Shown here in pieces: positions 20,234 to 30,697 of a DNA stretch of 64,000 nucleotides. Made by a program: the position numbers and the translations under genes. Each line of letters opens with the position of its first letter. The first letter of the stretch is position 1. Location of the stretch: positions 3,033,501-3,097,500 of the forward strand of contig NC_083396.1 in assembly GCF_030864355.1 (NCBI RefSeq), given 5' to 3'. The stretch is from Cutaneotrichosporon cavernicola (Eukaryota; Basidiomycota; Tremellomycetes; Trichosporonales; Trichosporonaceae). The notes below the pieces were generated by a model. That model was not told where the DNA came from. It searched no databases and was given only the letters and a program-made list of their open reading frames with translations.

Positions 20234-20887
20234 AAGCGCGCGAACGTTCGTTTTTGGATGGCCTGAGGGGGTGACGTCCAAGAGGACCGAGCACATTGAC
20301 GTGATGTGTCGCTGTTGTCTTCGCGTCAGAGTCTGAGTCGACTCGCGCGAACGGACAAGATCCTGTCGACTGCTCGTGAATCCGAGTGTGTTACACGAGC
20401 TGAATTGCGAATGGGGTACCGATGCCGCTGGGTCTATGACCTTTGAGAGATATGAAACCGAGTCTAAACGGGGATGGCCTGGAAAGGAAACCGTCCAACG
20501 AGTGTGGGCTCTGATGGCCAAAGGAACTGGTATCCGCACCTGATCAATCCCAGGCAGGCATGGGAACACTCCTTGGAAATCCACCCTGTTCGGTTCCTTC
20601 TGTCCCACACCCATACCTTCGACCGGTTTGGCTGTATAGACTGCGTGCCGACGTCACTGCTCGTAATCAGAGGCGCCTGCAGCCTTGGACTTTTCCCTAC
20701 GTCGGGGTTGGGATAGGCGTGACGACGCTCCCGTCACCAGATTACCACCGTACTCCACAACCCCTGGTATCCCTCTCGACGAGCAACAACCTTCTCCGAG
20801 GCTCGCAAACTCGAACCAGGTTTGCCTGCTACTCTTGTAACTGATCGCCGCTGGCCATCAACGCCTTGGCACCACCAACGAGCAGCC
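20234..20887. other. Intergenic region between two tRNA genes
   Basis: No gene or repeat recognised between tRNA-Asp and tRNA-Pro. Confidence 0.4.
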
Positions 20888-20967
20888 GTCCTTGTGGTGT
20901 AGTGGTTTATCATGCTCTCTTTGGGTTGCAATGGGAGCGGTCCCGCGTTCGACTCGCGGCAGGGACC
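20888..20967 (+). tRNA. tRNA-Pro (TGG) with a short intron
   Basis: The acceptor GTCCTTG/CAGGGAC (one G-T pair), anticodon stem CTCTC/GGGAG, and T-arm CCGCG/CGCGG around TTCGACT are present. The anticodon TGG is at 20922-20924. About 6 extra bases (20926-20931) follow base 37, an unusually small intron. The discriminator is C. Confidence 0.88.
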
Positions 20968-21213
20968 GGCTGGTAGTGTGTTAAGCGCAACCAAGCCTTT
21001 TTAGAGCGCCGCCAATGTGACATATGGACTGTGCGGGCCGCGTGACGGAAGGAAGGAGGTGTGGTCAGTTGAGTTGAACAGCCAGTGGTCTGGTCTGGCT
21101 TGGGTCTGGGCTGAGTCGATCGACAATTTATGCATAAAGAGGCAAGCTAAACGAAAGAAATACGAGTGTCCGGACGTGTATGGCTCTTCGTGAGTGTAGA
21201 CAAGTGTGACGAC
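20968..21213. other. Intergenic region
   Basis: Short 3' flank of tRNA-Pro and the convergent unknown gene; nothing recognised. Confidence 0.4.
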
Positions 21214-21723
21214 TCACCAATCACTTGAACCAGACGATGAATGTCGATCGATTACGATGGAGCCTAAAAGCGAGGCTATTTTCAATCCTCGTTCAATATC
21301 AATTCTCACCTGGCGGCTAGGCTTTCCCTTGATGATGCTCTTGACGAGGCAAGTGCATCCCTTGCACTTGATGAGGTCTTTGCGGATGTTGTAGATCTTG
21401 TTACGCAGGCCGTACACGGCCTTGATGGCGGTCGTCGCGTATCCCTCAGTCTTGCGGATCTCCTCCTTGTCGGCGTTGAGCCTAGTTTCAAGAGAGTTGA
21501 TCTTGGTCTGGATCTTGTCTGACTCCTTGGACTCGACATAGTCAATAAAGCTAGCAAAGTACTTTGCACGGAGCTCGGCAAGGTCCTCGCGGTGCCAGTG
21601 GCGCCTCTGGATGGCTGTGACGCATTCCTGGTCGAAACGGGCCAAGCTGGCGACCGCGGCGTGGAACTCGGTTTGGGCCTCGGTGAGGGACGCGGTGATG
21701 ATGCAGAAGGTGCAGTTGGCCAT
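21214..21723 (-). CDS. Small helical protein with terminal Cys motifs, unknown family
   Basis: 169 aa as one open frame; not recognised. It begins MANCTFC, is largely helical and charged in the middle (residues about 50-105, likely coiled coil), and has a CKGCTC cluster near residue 121. The frame also contains GTGAGA and ends at a GTGAGT, so a 3' intron that trims or replaces the last 20-30 residues is possible, as in the next gene upstream. That neighbour is similar in size, also has a MAN start to its helical part and ends its core in a CPC cluster. The two could be very divergent tandem duplicates, which is inference only. Confidence 0.5.
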   Translation of the reverse strand: MANCTFCIITASLTEAQTEFHAAVASLARFDQECVTAIQRRHWHREDLAELRAKYFASFIDYVESKESDKIQTKINSLETRLNADKEEIRKTEGYATTAIKAVYGLRNKIYNIRKDLIKCKGCTCLVKSIIKGKPSRQVRIDIERGLKIASLLGSIVIDRHSSSGSSDW

Positions 21724-22389
21724 GTTGGAGGAGGGAAAAGGAGTGGGGTAGTGGCGGATGGTCGGTGGGTTTTCTCGTTGGTCGCTTCTTATCTTGTACT
21801 GAAGCTGGATGATTGGGGGCTAGAATGGAGACGATGCGGTATGTGCAGGGACTAAGGCGATCAACAACGTGATGGACGGAGCGAACCGGTGATGCAATGT
21901 TGTACATCGCAGAACGATCTGGCTCTAGGGTTGGGGCAAAGGAAGCAGCCAGAGCCCTGGTAGACGACAGAGAGGTGCTGGCGATGGATTTTAGACTTGC
22001 CTGCGATGAAAGCCGAGCACGAGCGGCCGTGGCAATCACGTTCATTTTTCGCAACCCTGATGGTTATCTGCCACCGTTGATGGGACAGGTGCATCCTCTG
22101 CCATCGATCGCAGCCCCGTCTGTCGTTGCATGTCAAAGGGATGACGGATCGGGGTGCGACCCGTATCAGCGCTGCGAATCCAAGCTGCGGCAACTGGTAA
22201 TGTCAGGCACTGTGGCGGGTTGCGAGTTGGTGATGAATGTGCCACTGTCGGAAGCATATCGACAGCAGGGGCGAGACGCAAAGTTCCTTGCCACACCACG
22301 GTAGCCACCTGGCATTTGGACCATGCGTACCCGGCCAAGACGAGGTAAACTATGCATCAGAAGGGCTAGACCAATACCATTAATGCAAA

Positions 22390-22864
22390 CTACAACGACG
22401 GAGAGTTTGAGCGAGGGGGGCCACGTCTGCAATTAGCGTCTCCAGAGCAGAAACACTCACTGGTACAGGACCTGGTGACAAGGGCACATGCTGTGTGCGC
22501 CGTACATCCCCTCCACGGCATCAAGCTGTTCCTGGAACGTCTGGTGGGCGCGAGTCACGGCCTGGGACATTTCGTTGACGTAGTTCTCGGCGTGGAGGAG
22601 GAGGATTGGGCGGGCAAGGCCGCCCATATTGCTTTGTTGGAGGGCATGTAACTGGGCTATCGAGTTGCCGTGGGCGACCGAGACGGAGTGGAAGTGCTTC
22701 CAGCGGTGCCAGAGGATGGACTCGGCGTTCGTGATTTCGCCAGCGAGGGGGCAGGGATTGGCCATGTTGGGAATTGGCATGGCTGGCATGAGCCGATAGT
22801 GCGGGACAGCGGCCATATTGTAAGCGCGGGGGTGGTGGTGGTTGTGGTTGTGGTTGTGAGACAT
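22390..22864 (-). CDS. Small His-rich, helical protein, unknown family
   Basis: 146 aa from two exons, 22864-22461 and 22426-22390, separated by a 34-nt intron (GTGAGT donor, CTAAT branch, GCAG acceptor). Retaining the intron stops translation immediately, so the spliced form gains 12 residues (QRGPPRSNSPSL end). The protein has an NHNHNHHH tract at residues 3-10, a Pro/Met-rich stretch, then amphipathic helices and a CPC motif near residue 130. I do not recognise the family. The start after a C/T-rich leader is one of two close ATGs (the other is at 22882). Confidence 0.5.
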
Positions 22865-24328
22865 TGATGGTCGCAGGATCAAGAGGTGGGGGGGGGAAAG
22901 GTCGCTCTGTGATGGGTAACTAGAAATGATGTGGATGGTGAGAAGGAGAAGGTGGTTTCGTCAACGAAAGTCAAATGTACATTGTGCTCGCTACAGTCCC
23001 GCAAAAGGAAAGAACGAGTTTCTAGGATGAGTGCGAGGCGTTACACTCCACGTCGGTTTCTGTTCTTAATTGCAGTGCGAGGAGGGTGGCTGAAAACTCT
23101 GAGAAAGTGACACACGCACGTCTGGCCAGAGCTTCAAGGCCCTATTTTCTCTGCTGGGCAGAATTACAGCACAATTGTACATGTCAACTACGAAGAGTTA
23201 TACAACAATCAAGTCCATGATGCTCGGTGAAGCGACGTCCTTTCTACACAAGTCCATGATTCTCGGTCAAGCGACGTTCTTTCTACACATAAGAGAGGAG
23301 GGAGGCTGTGAGTCGCAGTCGACGCTATCCCATTAACCCGTGGCACAGTGGTGGATCTACACATGGCTTGGTGCCAAGATGACCGAGTCCGCTACCCTTT
23401 CACCCATGTGGCACATGAGGGATGTTCTTCACACAGACCAAGAACTAGCCGTCACTCCCTGTTCGTTTGCGCTACAGGTGTTGGGATAGATGTTCTCTTC
23501 GTTGAGCGTTGCGCAGAAATTAGCTGAGGCGCATTGGCCTTCAGAGGTGCCAGAGTCATGTCAGTGATGGCATCATCTGCAGAAACTGTTGTCCTCGCCT
23601 CCGTTTGCGGTCAGTTTGTTCGTTGAAACCCCCGGCAAGTACAAACCTTCGGGGGCTGGGGTGAGCGTATCAGCATGATCCACCTGCGGTGTAAAATAAC
23701 CCAGCTGTTATCAGTTACCTCGGCAACTGCTCCCCCTTAATCGTGAGTACCGCAAACAGCGATGGGTCCCTCTGACTATCGATAACGCCTCCCGCGACCT
23801 CGCGGGGACATGTATCCCCGTCGGCCCAAGGGTCTCCACTATCCGCTTTCGCGGCATACCACTTCTTGGACGACTGGCAGACCAGCAACTCGATCTTGTC
23901 CAGCGTCGGGGAAGCTATTCCAACAAGTACTGCCTCAGGGCTCCAGAGCGAACTCCAACCCGAGCAGCATCACGACCACGGATAGTTCGGAGGCGGGTTC
24001 TCAACCCAGGACTACCCATCCGACAAGCATCCGCATTTCAATTACTCTGATTGGGCAACTGTCATTGGTGGCAGACGGTCTGGTTCGTTATTTGAAAGGC
24101 GGATGTGGATACAACTAGAGTTATAAACAGACCGCCACAGTGGCGAGCGCAGCTGATGTGGCGGCAATGCAGTGTCAGGCAGCTGTAATTGAGTATCTCG
24201 CATTGTACATGCACCTCGTCTGTAGTCTGTTGGGCCCTGTTCCGTTCTACTTGAAATAGGTGGGCGCGATGAACGAGGTCAAAAATAGCAGGGAAACCAA
24301 AAACGTGGCGCAGTCCGCGCGAACTGCT
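22865..24328. other. Large intergenic region
   Basis: About 1.5 kb with no recognised gene. A duplicated 39-nt unit lies at 23211-23288. One + frame stays open from about 23697 to 24060 without a credible start or family match, so I do not call it. Confidence 0.4.
23211..23288. repeat. 39-nt tandem duplication
   Basis: Two units beginning AAGTCCATGAT at 23211 and 23250 differ at a handful of positions. They lie in non-coding sequence. Confidence 0.8.
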
Positions 24329-24425
24329 AGCCTCGTGTGGGGCTCGAACCCACGACCGAATGATCAACCGGAATCATGAGATCCGCATTAAGAGTCATTT
24401 AATCTACCGACTGATATAACGAGGC
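24329..24425 (-). tRNA. tRNA-Lys (CTT) with a 24-nt intron
   Basis: The acceptor GCCTCGT/ACGAGGC, anticodon stem AATGA/TCATT and T-arm GTGGG/CCCAC around TTCGAGC pair fully. The anticodon CTT is on the minus strand at 24390-24392. The intron (about 24365-24388) follows base 37. The D-stem TATC/GATT differs from the usual GCTC/GAGC but keeps three of four pairs. Confidence 0.88.
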
Positions 24426-24629
24426 TTGGTGCGGGATGATTTTCGGGCGAAACACAAGGGGAAATCTCACCACTCCTGTGAGATAATCGCAGCTCACTGC
24501 TGCCAGAGACGAGAACGGACATTGTTTTGGTGGTGGCCGTCGTGCGTGATATGACCACCGGGTTCATCCTACTCGGGAAGGGTGATAGATGTCAACAGAT
24601 CACTACAACTATGCTACAAGTCTTCGTTC
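24426..24629. other. Short intergenic spacer
   Basis: Between tRNA-Lys and the 3' end of F-box-like member 5; nothing recognised. Confidence 0.4.
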
Positions 24630-25640
24630 TTACGCCATGCCCATCTCGAGCGCGAATTGCCGTTGACCCACGCGCATGCGGTGCTCGTCGAGGCTGGCGA
24701 AGCGCCATTGCTCAGGCTCGTTCCCGTCCACCTCATCGCCCATCATCTTCACAACGTACTCGTTGAACGTGCTGACAAAGGGAGCGACGCAGTCGTCGCC
24801 AAACACGACGCTCCCTTCGGACGGGAAGAGTTGGGGGAGTGCGGCGGCGTTGACGATCGAGATACGCATGCGCGGACGGCGGCGAGCGGCGGCAACCACG
24901 CAGCGAAGGAAGTGGAGAAGAGGAGCGCACTCCCATGTCTTGGGGGCTGGGTGGACGCCACTGACAATGACGGTAAGTTCCTCGACTCCGCCATCGGAGG
25001 AGCGGAGTTGTGCGAGAAGCTCACTGTGTGCGCGGTACCGCGTACTGATGTGGTACACTACACGTTTGGTGGTTGGTCGTAGAGCTACCCATGGTTCGTA
25101 TACTGGTCCGATGGCTGGTGCGCGCGGCCACCCGAAGACGATGACGGTGTTGGAAGACGTCGTGATGGCCGGATTGTGCATGAAGCCCGAAAGCCAGACG
25201 CGAAGCGTCCCGGTATGTGTTGGGAGGAGGGAGAGGGAGCGTGGGGTAAACATGTCGCTAAAGTCGACGACGGCAGGGGCCGAAGTTGAAGCTGAAGCTG
25301 AAGCGGGAGGGGTTGGAGGGGTTGGTGAGGAGGCCCACGGGACGGGGGCGCCACGGACCGCCGCGTCTGCGGGGAGCTCGCATACACGAGCGTGAATATC
25401 TGCCATAGCTGGGTGCCGGCCAGAGGGCGTCTCGATACTCGCCCAGCCACAGACGAGGTGGGCGGCAAGGTGGGCGTCGGCCGTGGTGCGGAATGTGCGC
25501 GACGCGCCGCGCAGGGCTAAGAGTGAAGTGCGGTCGGCGTACGCGAACACGGCATCGATGATGTGGGGAAACGCGCAGTGGTCAATGTAGTTGATGTGGG
25601 GAAACGCGCAGTGGTCAATGTAGTTGGGGATGGCGTTCAT
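24630..25640 (-). CDS. F-box-like family protein (member 5) with duplicated N-terminal block
   Basis: Intronless, 336 aa from the ATG at 25640 (the frame is open further upstream to 25811, but the core begins here). The N-terminal NYIDHCAFPHI block occurs twice because of a perfect 33-nt tandem duplication (25560-25625). The F-box-like segment IIDAVFAYADRTSLLALRGA then leads to AAHLV. Family strands follow: TGTLRVWL, SNTVIVFGW, KRVVYHIST, EELTVIVSG and RISIVNA. The C-terminal box is DEHRMRVGQRQFALEMG. A Ser/Ala/Pro-rich linker (about residues 98-120) separates the F-box-like part from the strands. Function unknown. Confidence 0.7.
   Translation of the reverse strand: MNAIPNYIDHCAFPHINYIDHCAFPHIIDAVFAYADRTSLLALRGASRTFRTTADAHLAAHLVCGWASIETPSGRHPAMADIHARVCELPADAAVRGAPVPWASSPTPPTPPASASASTSAPAVVDFSDMFTPRSLSLLPTHTGTLRVWLSGFMHNPAITTSSNTVIVFGWPRAPAIGPVYEPWVALRPTTKRVVYHISTRYRAHSELLAQLRSSDGGVEELTVIVSGVHPAPKTWECAPLLHFLRCVVAAARRRPRMRISIVNAAALPQLFPSEGSVVFGDDCVAPFVSTFNEYVVKMMGDEVDGNEPEQWRFASLDEHRMRVGQRQFALEMGMA
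25560..25625 (-). repeat. Perfect in-frame 33-nt tandem duplication
   Basis: Two identical 33-nt units, 25560-25592 and 25593-25625, encode an 11-residue block twice at the N-terminus of F-box-like member 5. Zero divergence suggests a very recent event or an assembly artefact. Confidence 0.9.
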
Positions 25641-26875
25641 GGTGTTGGGAGGAATAGGTAGAGGGAGAGTGAGGCAGGGAATGAGGAGGTCGGGAGGTGG
25701 GTTATAAAGGACGCGGACGTGGGAGCGGCGCGGGATGCCTCTGTCATCGCATCGCATGGTGCACAGACGCGCTTGTTTGCCTTTGGTTGTGGGGTCGAGG
25801 GGGGCGAGCATGAGAGGCGCGAGCGCGAGGGAGGTGGGCGTGGGGCGCCAGTTTCAAAGTGTTTGTGAGTGAATCGGAGCTTGGTGGCGTGGACGGTGGC
25901 TTGGATGGCGTGGTGGTCTGTGCGAGGGAATGTGTTTGGTGTCGGCGTGGGCAAGCTCGCGGTGTGTGCTGCGCCGAAGAAGAGTTTTATACCCCAGGTT
26001 GACGCTGAGGTGAATGAGGAAAGATGACTAGAGTCCGTCGCTCCACGGATCAAGAACACTCAAGCGTAGCGAAGAAATGTTAGGCGCGACGTCAGCCTTT
26101 GTGGGTGGTGGCTTGCTTGGCGCCGAGTCACGCGACGCGTGGCCGAGCACCGGGCGGGGAATAAGCTTTTGCCCTGCCTTCTGCCTTGTGCCCTCTGCCT
26201 GGGCTGTAGAACTGTCGAACGATGAGTAGAGGTCCTGTGCAGATCTTGGAATTCTTTTAGTCTTTGTCAGATATGGTCAGCTGCTTCTTGGCTTCTTGTT
26301 GCCACCCACCTTGGGCCCCGCATATGTCAAATGACGTCTCATAATCCGATTGGGTTTGGAGACCCTGTGCCGGCGGCAACTTTTATAAAGAAGAAGCGAA
26401 GCGGCGCTAGGTATACGAGTAGAGGGCCGGTCCACACATCGCATCGCTGAGTCGGTGAGACTTGCGGCCGTAGATTGTCTAGGCTCTATGGCGACAATGA
26501 TCAAACGCGCCCTGTAAGGTGTACTTAGAGCCGGCATGGACATGGAGTAGAAATTGTGCAAGACTGGGCAGCATGTATGATCCCGACGAGATATCGGGCC
26601 GATGTTGTTGGTTGATATCCCATGTCTCCGGGCGGAATTAAGCTGTCGAGTGGAGGCCGGTCCGGAGGTAGGAGGCACGGGTTGCTAGTTGGGTGACCTC
26701 ATAGTAACTGAGCCAGGCAGATGTCTCCGGTCAGATGGCTACCTGCTAGCTGCCACCTGCTAGCTGCCCTGCCAGTAGCCAAGCTCACAAGACCGCTACG
26801 GCCAAACCAAGCATTCATATCCTGGCCATCTCCCATTCCCATCCTTCTTCCCATCTCTCATCCACCTCACTGGCA
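25641..26875. other. Divergent promoter region
   Basis: Between F-box-like member 5 (minus) and dihydroxyacetone kinase (plus). A TATA-like TTATAAA lies at 25702-25708, about 60 bases upstream of the member 5 ATG. Two CTAGCTGCCACCTG-like copies occur near 26745-26770. No further gene is supported. Confidence 0.45.
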
Positions 26876-28829
26876 ATGACCGACCGCCACATTTTCAACG
26901 ACCACACTACGCTGGTGGCGCGCTCTCTGCGCGGCCTCGTCGCCCACAACCCTCGCCTCAACCTGATTCCAGCCCTCAAGGTCGTGTACCGCGCCGACGC
27001 TGACCGGTCAAAGGTCACGACAATCTGCGGCGGTGGCAGCGGGCACGAGCCGGGAACACCAGGCTTTGTAGGCCAGGGCCTTCTCACTGCCGCTGTCGCC
27101 GGTGACGTGTTCGCGTCGCCTAGTGCACGCCAGGTGCTTGGTGCCATCAAGGCCGTGCCGAGCGACAAGGGGACGATCCTGATCATCACGAACTGTGAGT
27201 TTTTGGTTTCTTGTTTCTCGCGACGGCAACTCGCGGCAGTACCCTGGGATTCATTTGGCTGACTCCAGACACCGGCGACAACCTCCATTTCGGCCTGGCG
27301 CGCCTCATGGCGCAGGGACAGGGTATTGAGAATGTCGAGCTTGTTGTGGTTGGCGACGACGTGTCCGTCCCGCACAGCCAGGGAAAGATGGTCGGGCGCC
27401 GTTGCTTGGCAGGTATCATTCTGAGTGAGTTTTTGAGGCGGCATGCAGCAGTGCTGCACGTTGAGCTCCCTTTATTTTGCACAAGCTCACACCAGTCTCC
27501 AAGATCATGGGAGCGGCGTCCGAGGCGGACATGGACTTCCAGCCCATGGTCAAGCTGGGGCGTTCGATGGCATCCAACACGGCGTCGGTGTGTATGGCTC
27601 TCGAGCACTGTCACGTTCCTGGACGCAGTGGCGAGTGGGCGCAGATTGGCGCGGGCCGCTGCGAGATCGGATTGGGTCTGCACAACGAGACGGGCGTGTT
27701 CAACATCCCCCAGCCAGAGCCCGAGGAGCTGTTCAAGATGATGCTCGACATGATGTTGAAGCAGGACGACCCCGAGCGTAGCTTTGTCAAGTTTGCCGAC
27801 GGCGACGAGCTCATTCTCCTCGTCAACAACCAGGGCGGGTTGAGCCCGCTCGAGATGGGTGCTGTTGTTGACGAGACACTGCGCCAGCTCGAGGAGCGTG
27901 GCATCGTCCCGAAAAGAGTGTTCAGCGGTGTGTTCATGGGCTCGATGAACATGCCTGGCGTGAGCTTGTCGCTGCTCAACCTCACCAATGTTGCGCGCGA
28001 GTGCTCGGCAGAAGGTATCACAGTCGAAAGGCTGTTGGAGTTTACCGATGCCGAGCATAATTCCGTTGCTTGGCCCGCCGCATACAGGACGTACCGCGAC
28101 GTGCCCAAGGACTTGGCGGAGCGTAAGCGCGCCGACGCATACTTTGAGCTGCCCGAGGAGAAGAAGGAGGCGAAACCGACGGGGCCGGCGCTCAAGGTTA
28201 ACCCCGAGGTGATCCAGGCCGCGCTCAAGTACGCTGCCGAGGACGTTGTGGCTCTCGAGCCCCAGCTTACCAAGTGGGACACGATTGTTGGCGATGGCGA
28301 CTGCGGCGAGACTTGCGAGATGGGCGGATTGGCGGTCCTCAAGGCGGTCAAGGAGGGGTTGGGCAAGGATGGCGACCTCGTCACTCTGTTCCGTGACCTG
28401 ACTGAGATCATCGACGAAGCTTGCGGAGGAACCCTGGGCGCCATCTTCTCCATCTTCCTCGCGGGCATGACGACAAGCATCCTTGCCGCCGCAAAGAGCA
28501 GCCCGCAGCCCGAGATTAATGGCGAGTGGTTTGGCAAGATGGCACTCGAGGGTCTCGAGACGCTCAAGCAGCGAACGGCGGCGCGTGTTGGTCACAGGAC
28601 GGTCATGGACGCCCTCATCCCCTTTGCTGACGAGTTGGCCAAGACTGGCGATATCGCAAAGGCCGCGGCGGCGTGCCGTGCAGGAGGAGAGAGCACATCG
28701 ACCCTCAAGGCCAAGCTTGGGCGTGCAGCCTACGTCGGCGACCGCAAGGACCAGCAGATGCCCCCCGACCCAGGAGCCATGGCAATGGTGGCTGTCGCCG
28801 AGGGCATTGTAAAGGCGGCCAACAAGTAG
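26876..28829 (+). CDS. DAK1: Dihydroxyacetone kinase
   Basis: ATP-dependent phosphorylation of dihydroxyacetone (and glyceraldehyde), feeding glycolysis and detoxifying DHA. Three exons: 26876-27194, 27269-27424, 27496-28829; 602 aa, close to yeast Dak1/Dak2. The DhaK substrate domain holds CGGGSGHEPGTPGFVG near residue 50 and the substrate-binding histidine in GLGLHNETG (His221). After the linker (PEEKKEAKPTGP) the DhaL ATP-binding domain has WDTIVGDGDCGETCEMG, GGTLGAIFSIFLAGM and ARVGHRTVMDAL. Both introns have GTGAGT donors and restore one frame, e.g. NYTGDNLHFG across intron 1. A mitochondrial carrier gene converges on it with only about 50 bases between the stops. Confidence 0.95.
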
Positions 28830-28881
28830 TGTGCACATTAGATTAGACGGGGATGGACAGTCGATACGTAACACGATGCAT

Positions 28882-30270
28882 TCATGAAGAGGACAATGCT
28901 AGATTGCGCATAATGAGCTCGTACGACAGCATGGTGACGGCCGAGCTGGGCACGGTGCGGACGAGGTTGATGCTGAGGCCGCGGTAGAACCCGCGCCACC
29001 CGTCCTGGCGGTATATGAGGCGGCAGACGTCGATGATGCCACCGCGCTTGGGTTGCCATCTTCGTAATCTCCCATTGCCCGACATGGGCTGATCGGGCTT
29101 CTGAGGGTATGGTGGCTCCGAGCCGGTCACGAGCGGCGAGTAGAGCGCGGCCGGGGGCACTCTTGTTGACGAGCCCACAGGCGCACCGATGGGACCCGGC
29201 CCGGAAGACATAACGGCGCCTTCTGGTGGCCGTGGAGGCTGGGGAGGACCAGCTGGCCGGTTGCGCTGTACCTGGATGCGTGTGCGCAAGACCTCGTGCG
29301 GGTACGTCGCGAGCGAGGCGATCATCTTGGACACGGACGAGCAACCAAGAATCGCCGTAGGCGTAAGCTGTCGCCCGTCGCGGCCTGGCGTTAGTTTTGG
29401 CTCTGGCTTGGTCCGTAACGGAGTTGGCAAGTGCTTTGGCGCGTAACTGAGCACCCGAGTCGGGAGAGAAGGAAACTCACTCGCCCACGACTTGCTCTTC
29501 TCATACAACCCGAACTGGACGGCGACGTGCGTCACGCCGAACAGACTCGGAACCAAGCCCTTGTAGAACGCGCGGATACCCTCGGTTTTGTAGATGCTGT
29601 AGAACGCCTGCACCGTGTTGCGGTATCTCGGGGCTGATGGAGGCAATGTCGCCTGGGCCTAGAGGTTAGTCGCTTGCTTTTGTAGCAGTCTTGTGCCTAC
29701 CATAAACCGCGTCTTGACAACCCACAGGGGGTTTGTGAGTATCGTCCCGGTTGCGCCTGCAGCCATGGCTGCAGCGACATGCGACGTGTCTGGATGCGCG
29801 ACAGCGAGCGGCACGCGTCGCAAACGGTCCTTGATAAAGTCGTACACGGTGAAATAGATGCCCCATGTCGGTAGATATCCACCTATTGTTGGGCCGAGAC
29901 CGCGGTAAAAGCCTCGCAACCCGTTCTGGCGGTAGATGCGGACAATGGTCTTGGACACGCCCTCGTAGCCCTTTGCACCTCGTGGAACGCTCTGCGCCTG
30001 GAGGGTCGTCTTGACTACGTCGAGCGGGCACGTCGCGATCGAGCTGACAAGGCCGGCACCTGCACCCGCGACCATCGAGTGTAAGCTGGGGGGCACGTGG
30101 ATGAGCTGGAAGATGGCGATCGGCGGGCCGCACATCGCGATGCCGTTGGGGTTCGGTGCTGGCGCGTCGACACTCGTACTGGCCGCGTTCACATTCGCGC
30201 TCGCGCTCGCGCTCTCACGCCCATCACGCGACAGCGCCATCCCGGCGCTGGGTCTGGCGTCAGTTGACAT
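28882..30270 (-). CDS. YIA6: Mitochondrial NAD+ carrier-type transporter (SLC25 family)
   Basis: Inner-membrane carrier with three repeats. Exons: 30270-29701, 29658-29481, 29384-28882; 416 aa. The three signature motifs are PLDVVKTTLQ, PLWVVKTRF and PHEVLRTRIQ. Repeat blocks GFYRGLGPTIGGYLPTWGIY, GLVPSLFGVTHVAVQFGLYE and GFYRGLSINLVRTVPSSAVT resemble yeast Yia6/Yea6 NAD+ carriers more than nucleotide or folate carriers; that substrate call is inference. A Ser/Pro/Gly-rich insertion of about 60 residues sits in repeat 3 between TRIQVQR and KRGGIIDVC, and a disordered Ala/Ser-rich N-terminus of about 65 residues precedes repeat 1. Intron 2 (96 nt) is open in frame; splicing is supported by its GTGAGT...CTAACGCCAG borders and family fit. 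Confidence 0.87.
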
Positions 30271-30697
30271 CCAAAAAAAGGATGCGTACGCAGGACGGTC
30301 CGCGCCTCGGGGTGGTAGCTTGTGTGACTGGACCCCGGGATGGATCGGCTAGTGGCCGAAGTGGCCGAAGTGGACGGTTGGAGGCCGCGCGGCTAGAGAA
30401 GAAAATGCGGGGGAGCGTGTAGCTCGCAGCGCGGCGCGGGGTAGAACAAAAAGGCGGCGCGCTGCGGCGGCGAGGTGATGGGGGTTGAAGGAAGATGAGT
30501 GGTGAGTTGAGCGGAAGAGAGGGGAACAGGGTGGTCAGCCAGAGAGCCAGAGGAGCAACTCGGGACAACGGAACCAAATTTCAATGACTCGTGCACACCA
30601 CACACATGGGCAGTCACTCAATCTCACCAACTCTGTAAACTAAACACGCACAAACCACCCAACCACGCCCACTGCATGCATGTCACGTACACCATCT

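Noticed and set aside
20795..20845. TCGAACC sequence resembling a tRNA T-arm on the minus strand
   Set aside because: No matching T-stem, anticodon arm or acceptor stem can be drawn.
23697..24118. Open frame upstream of tRNA-Lys, considered as a transposon remnant
   Set aside because: No start, no reverse transcriptase, integrase or transposase motif, no terminal repeats.
27186..28874. 562-residue open frame on the minus strand
   Set aside because: It is the antisense shadow of the dihydroxyacetone kinase gene; GC-rich codon bias keeps the opposite strand open. No family features.
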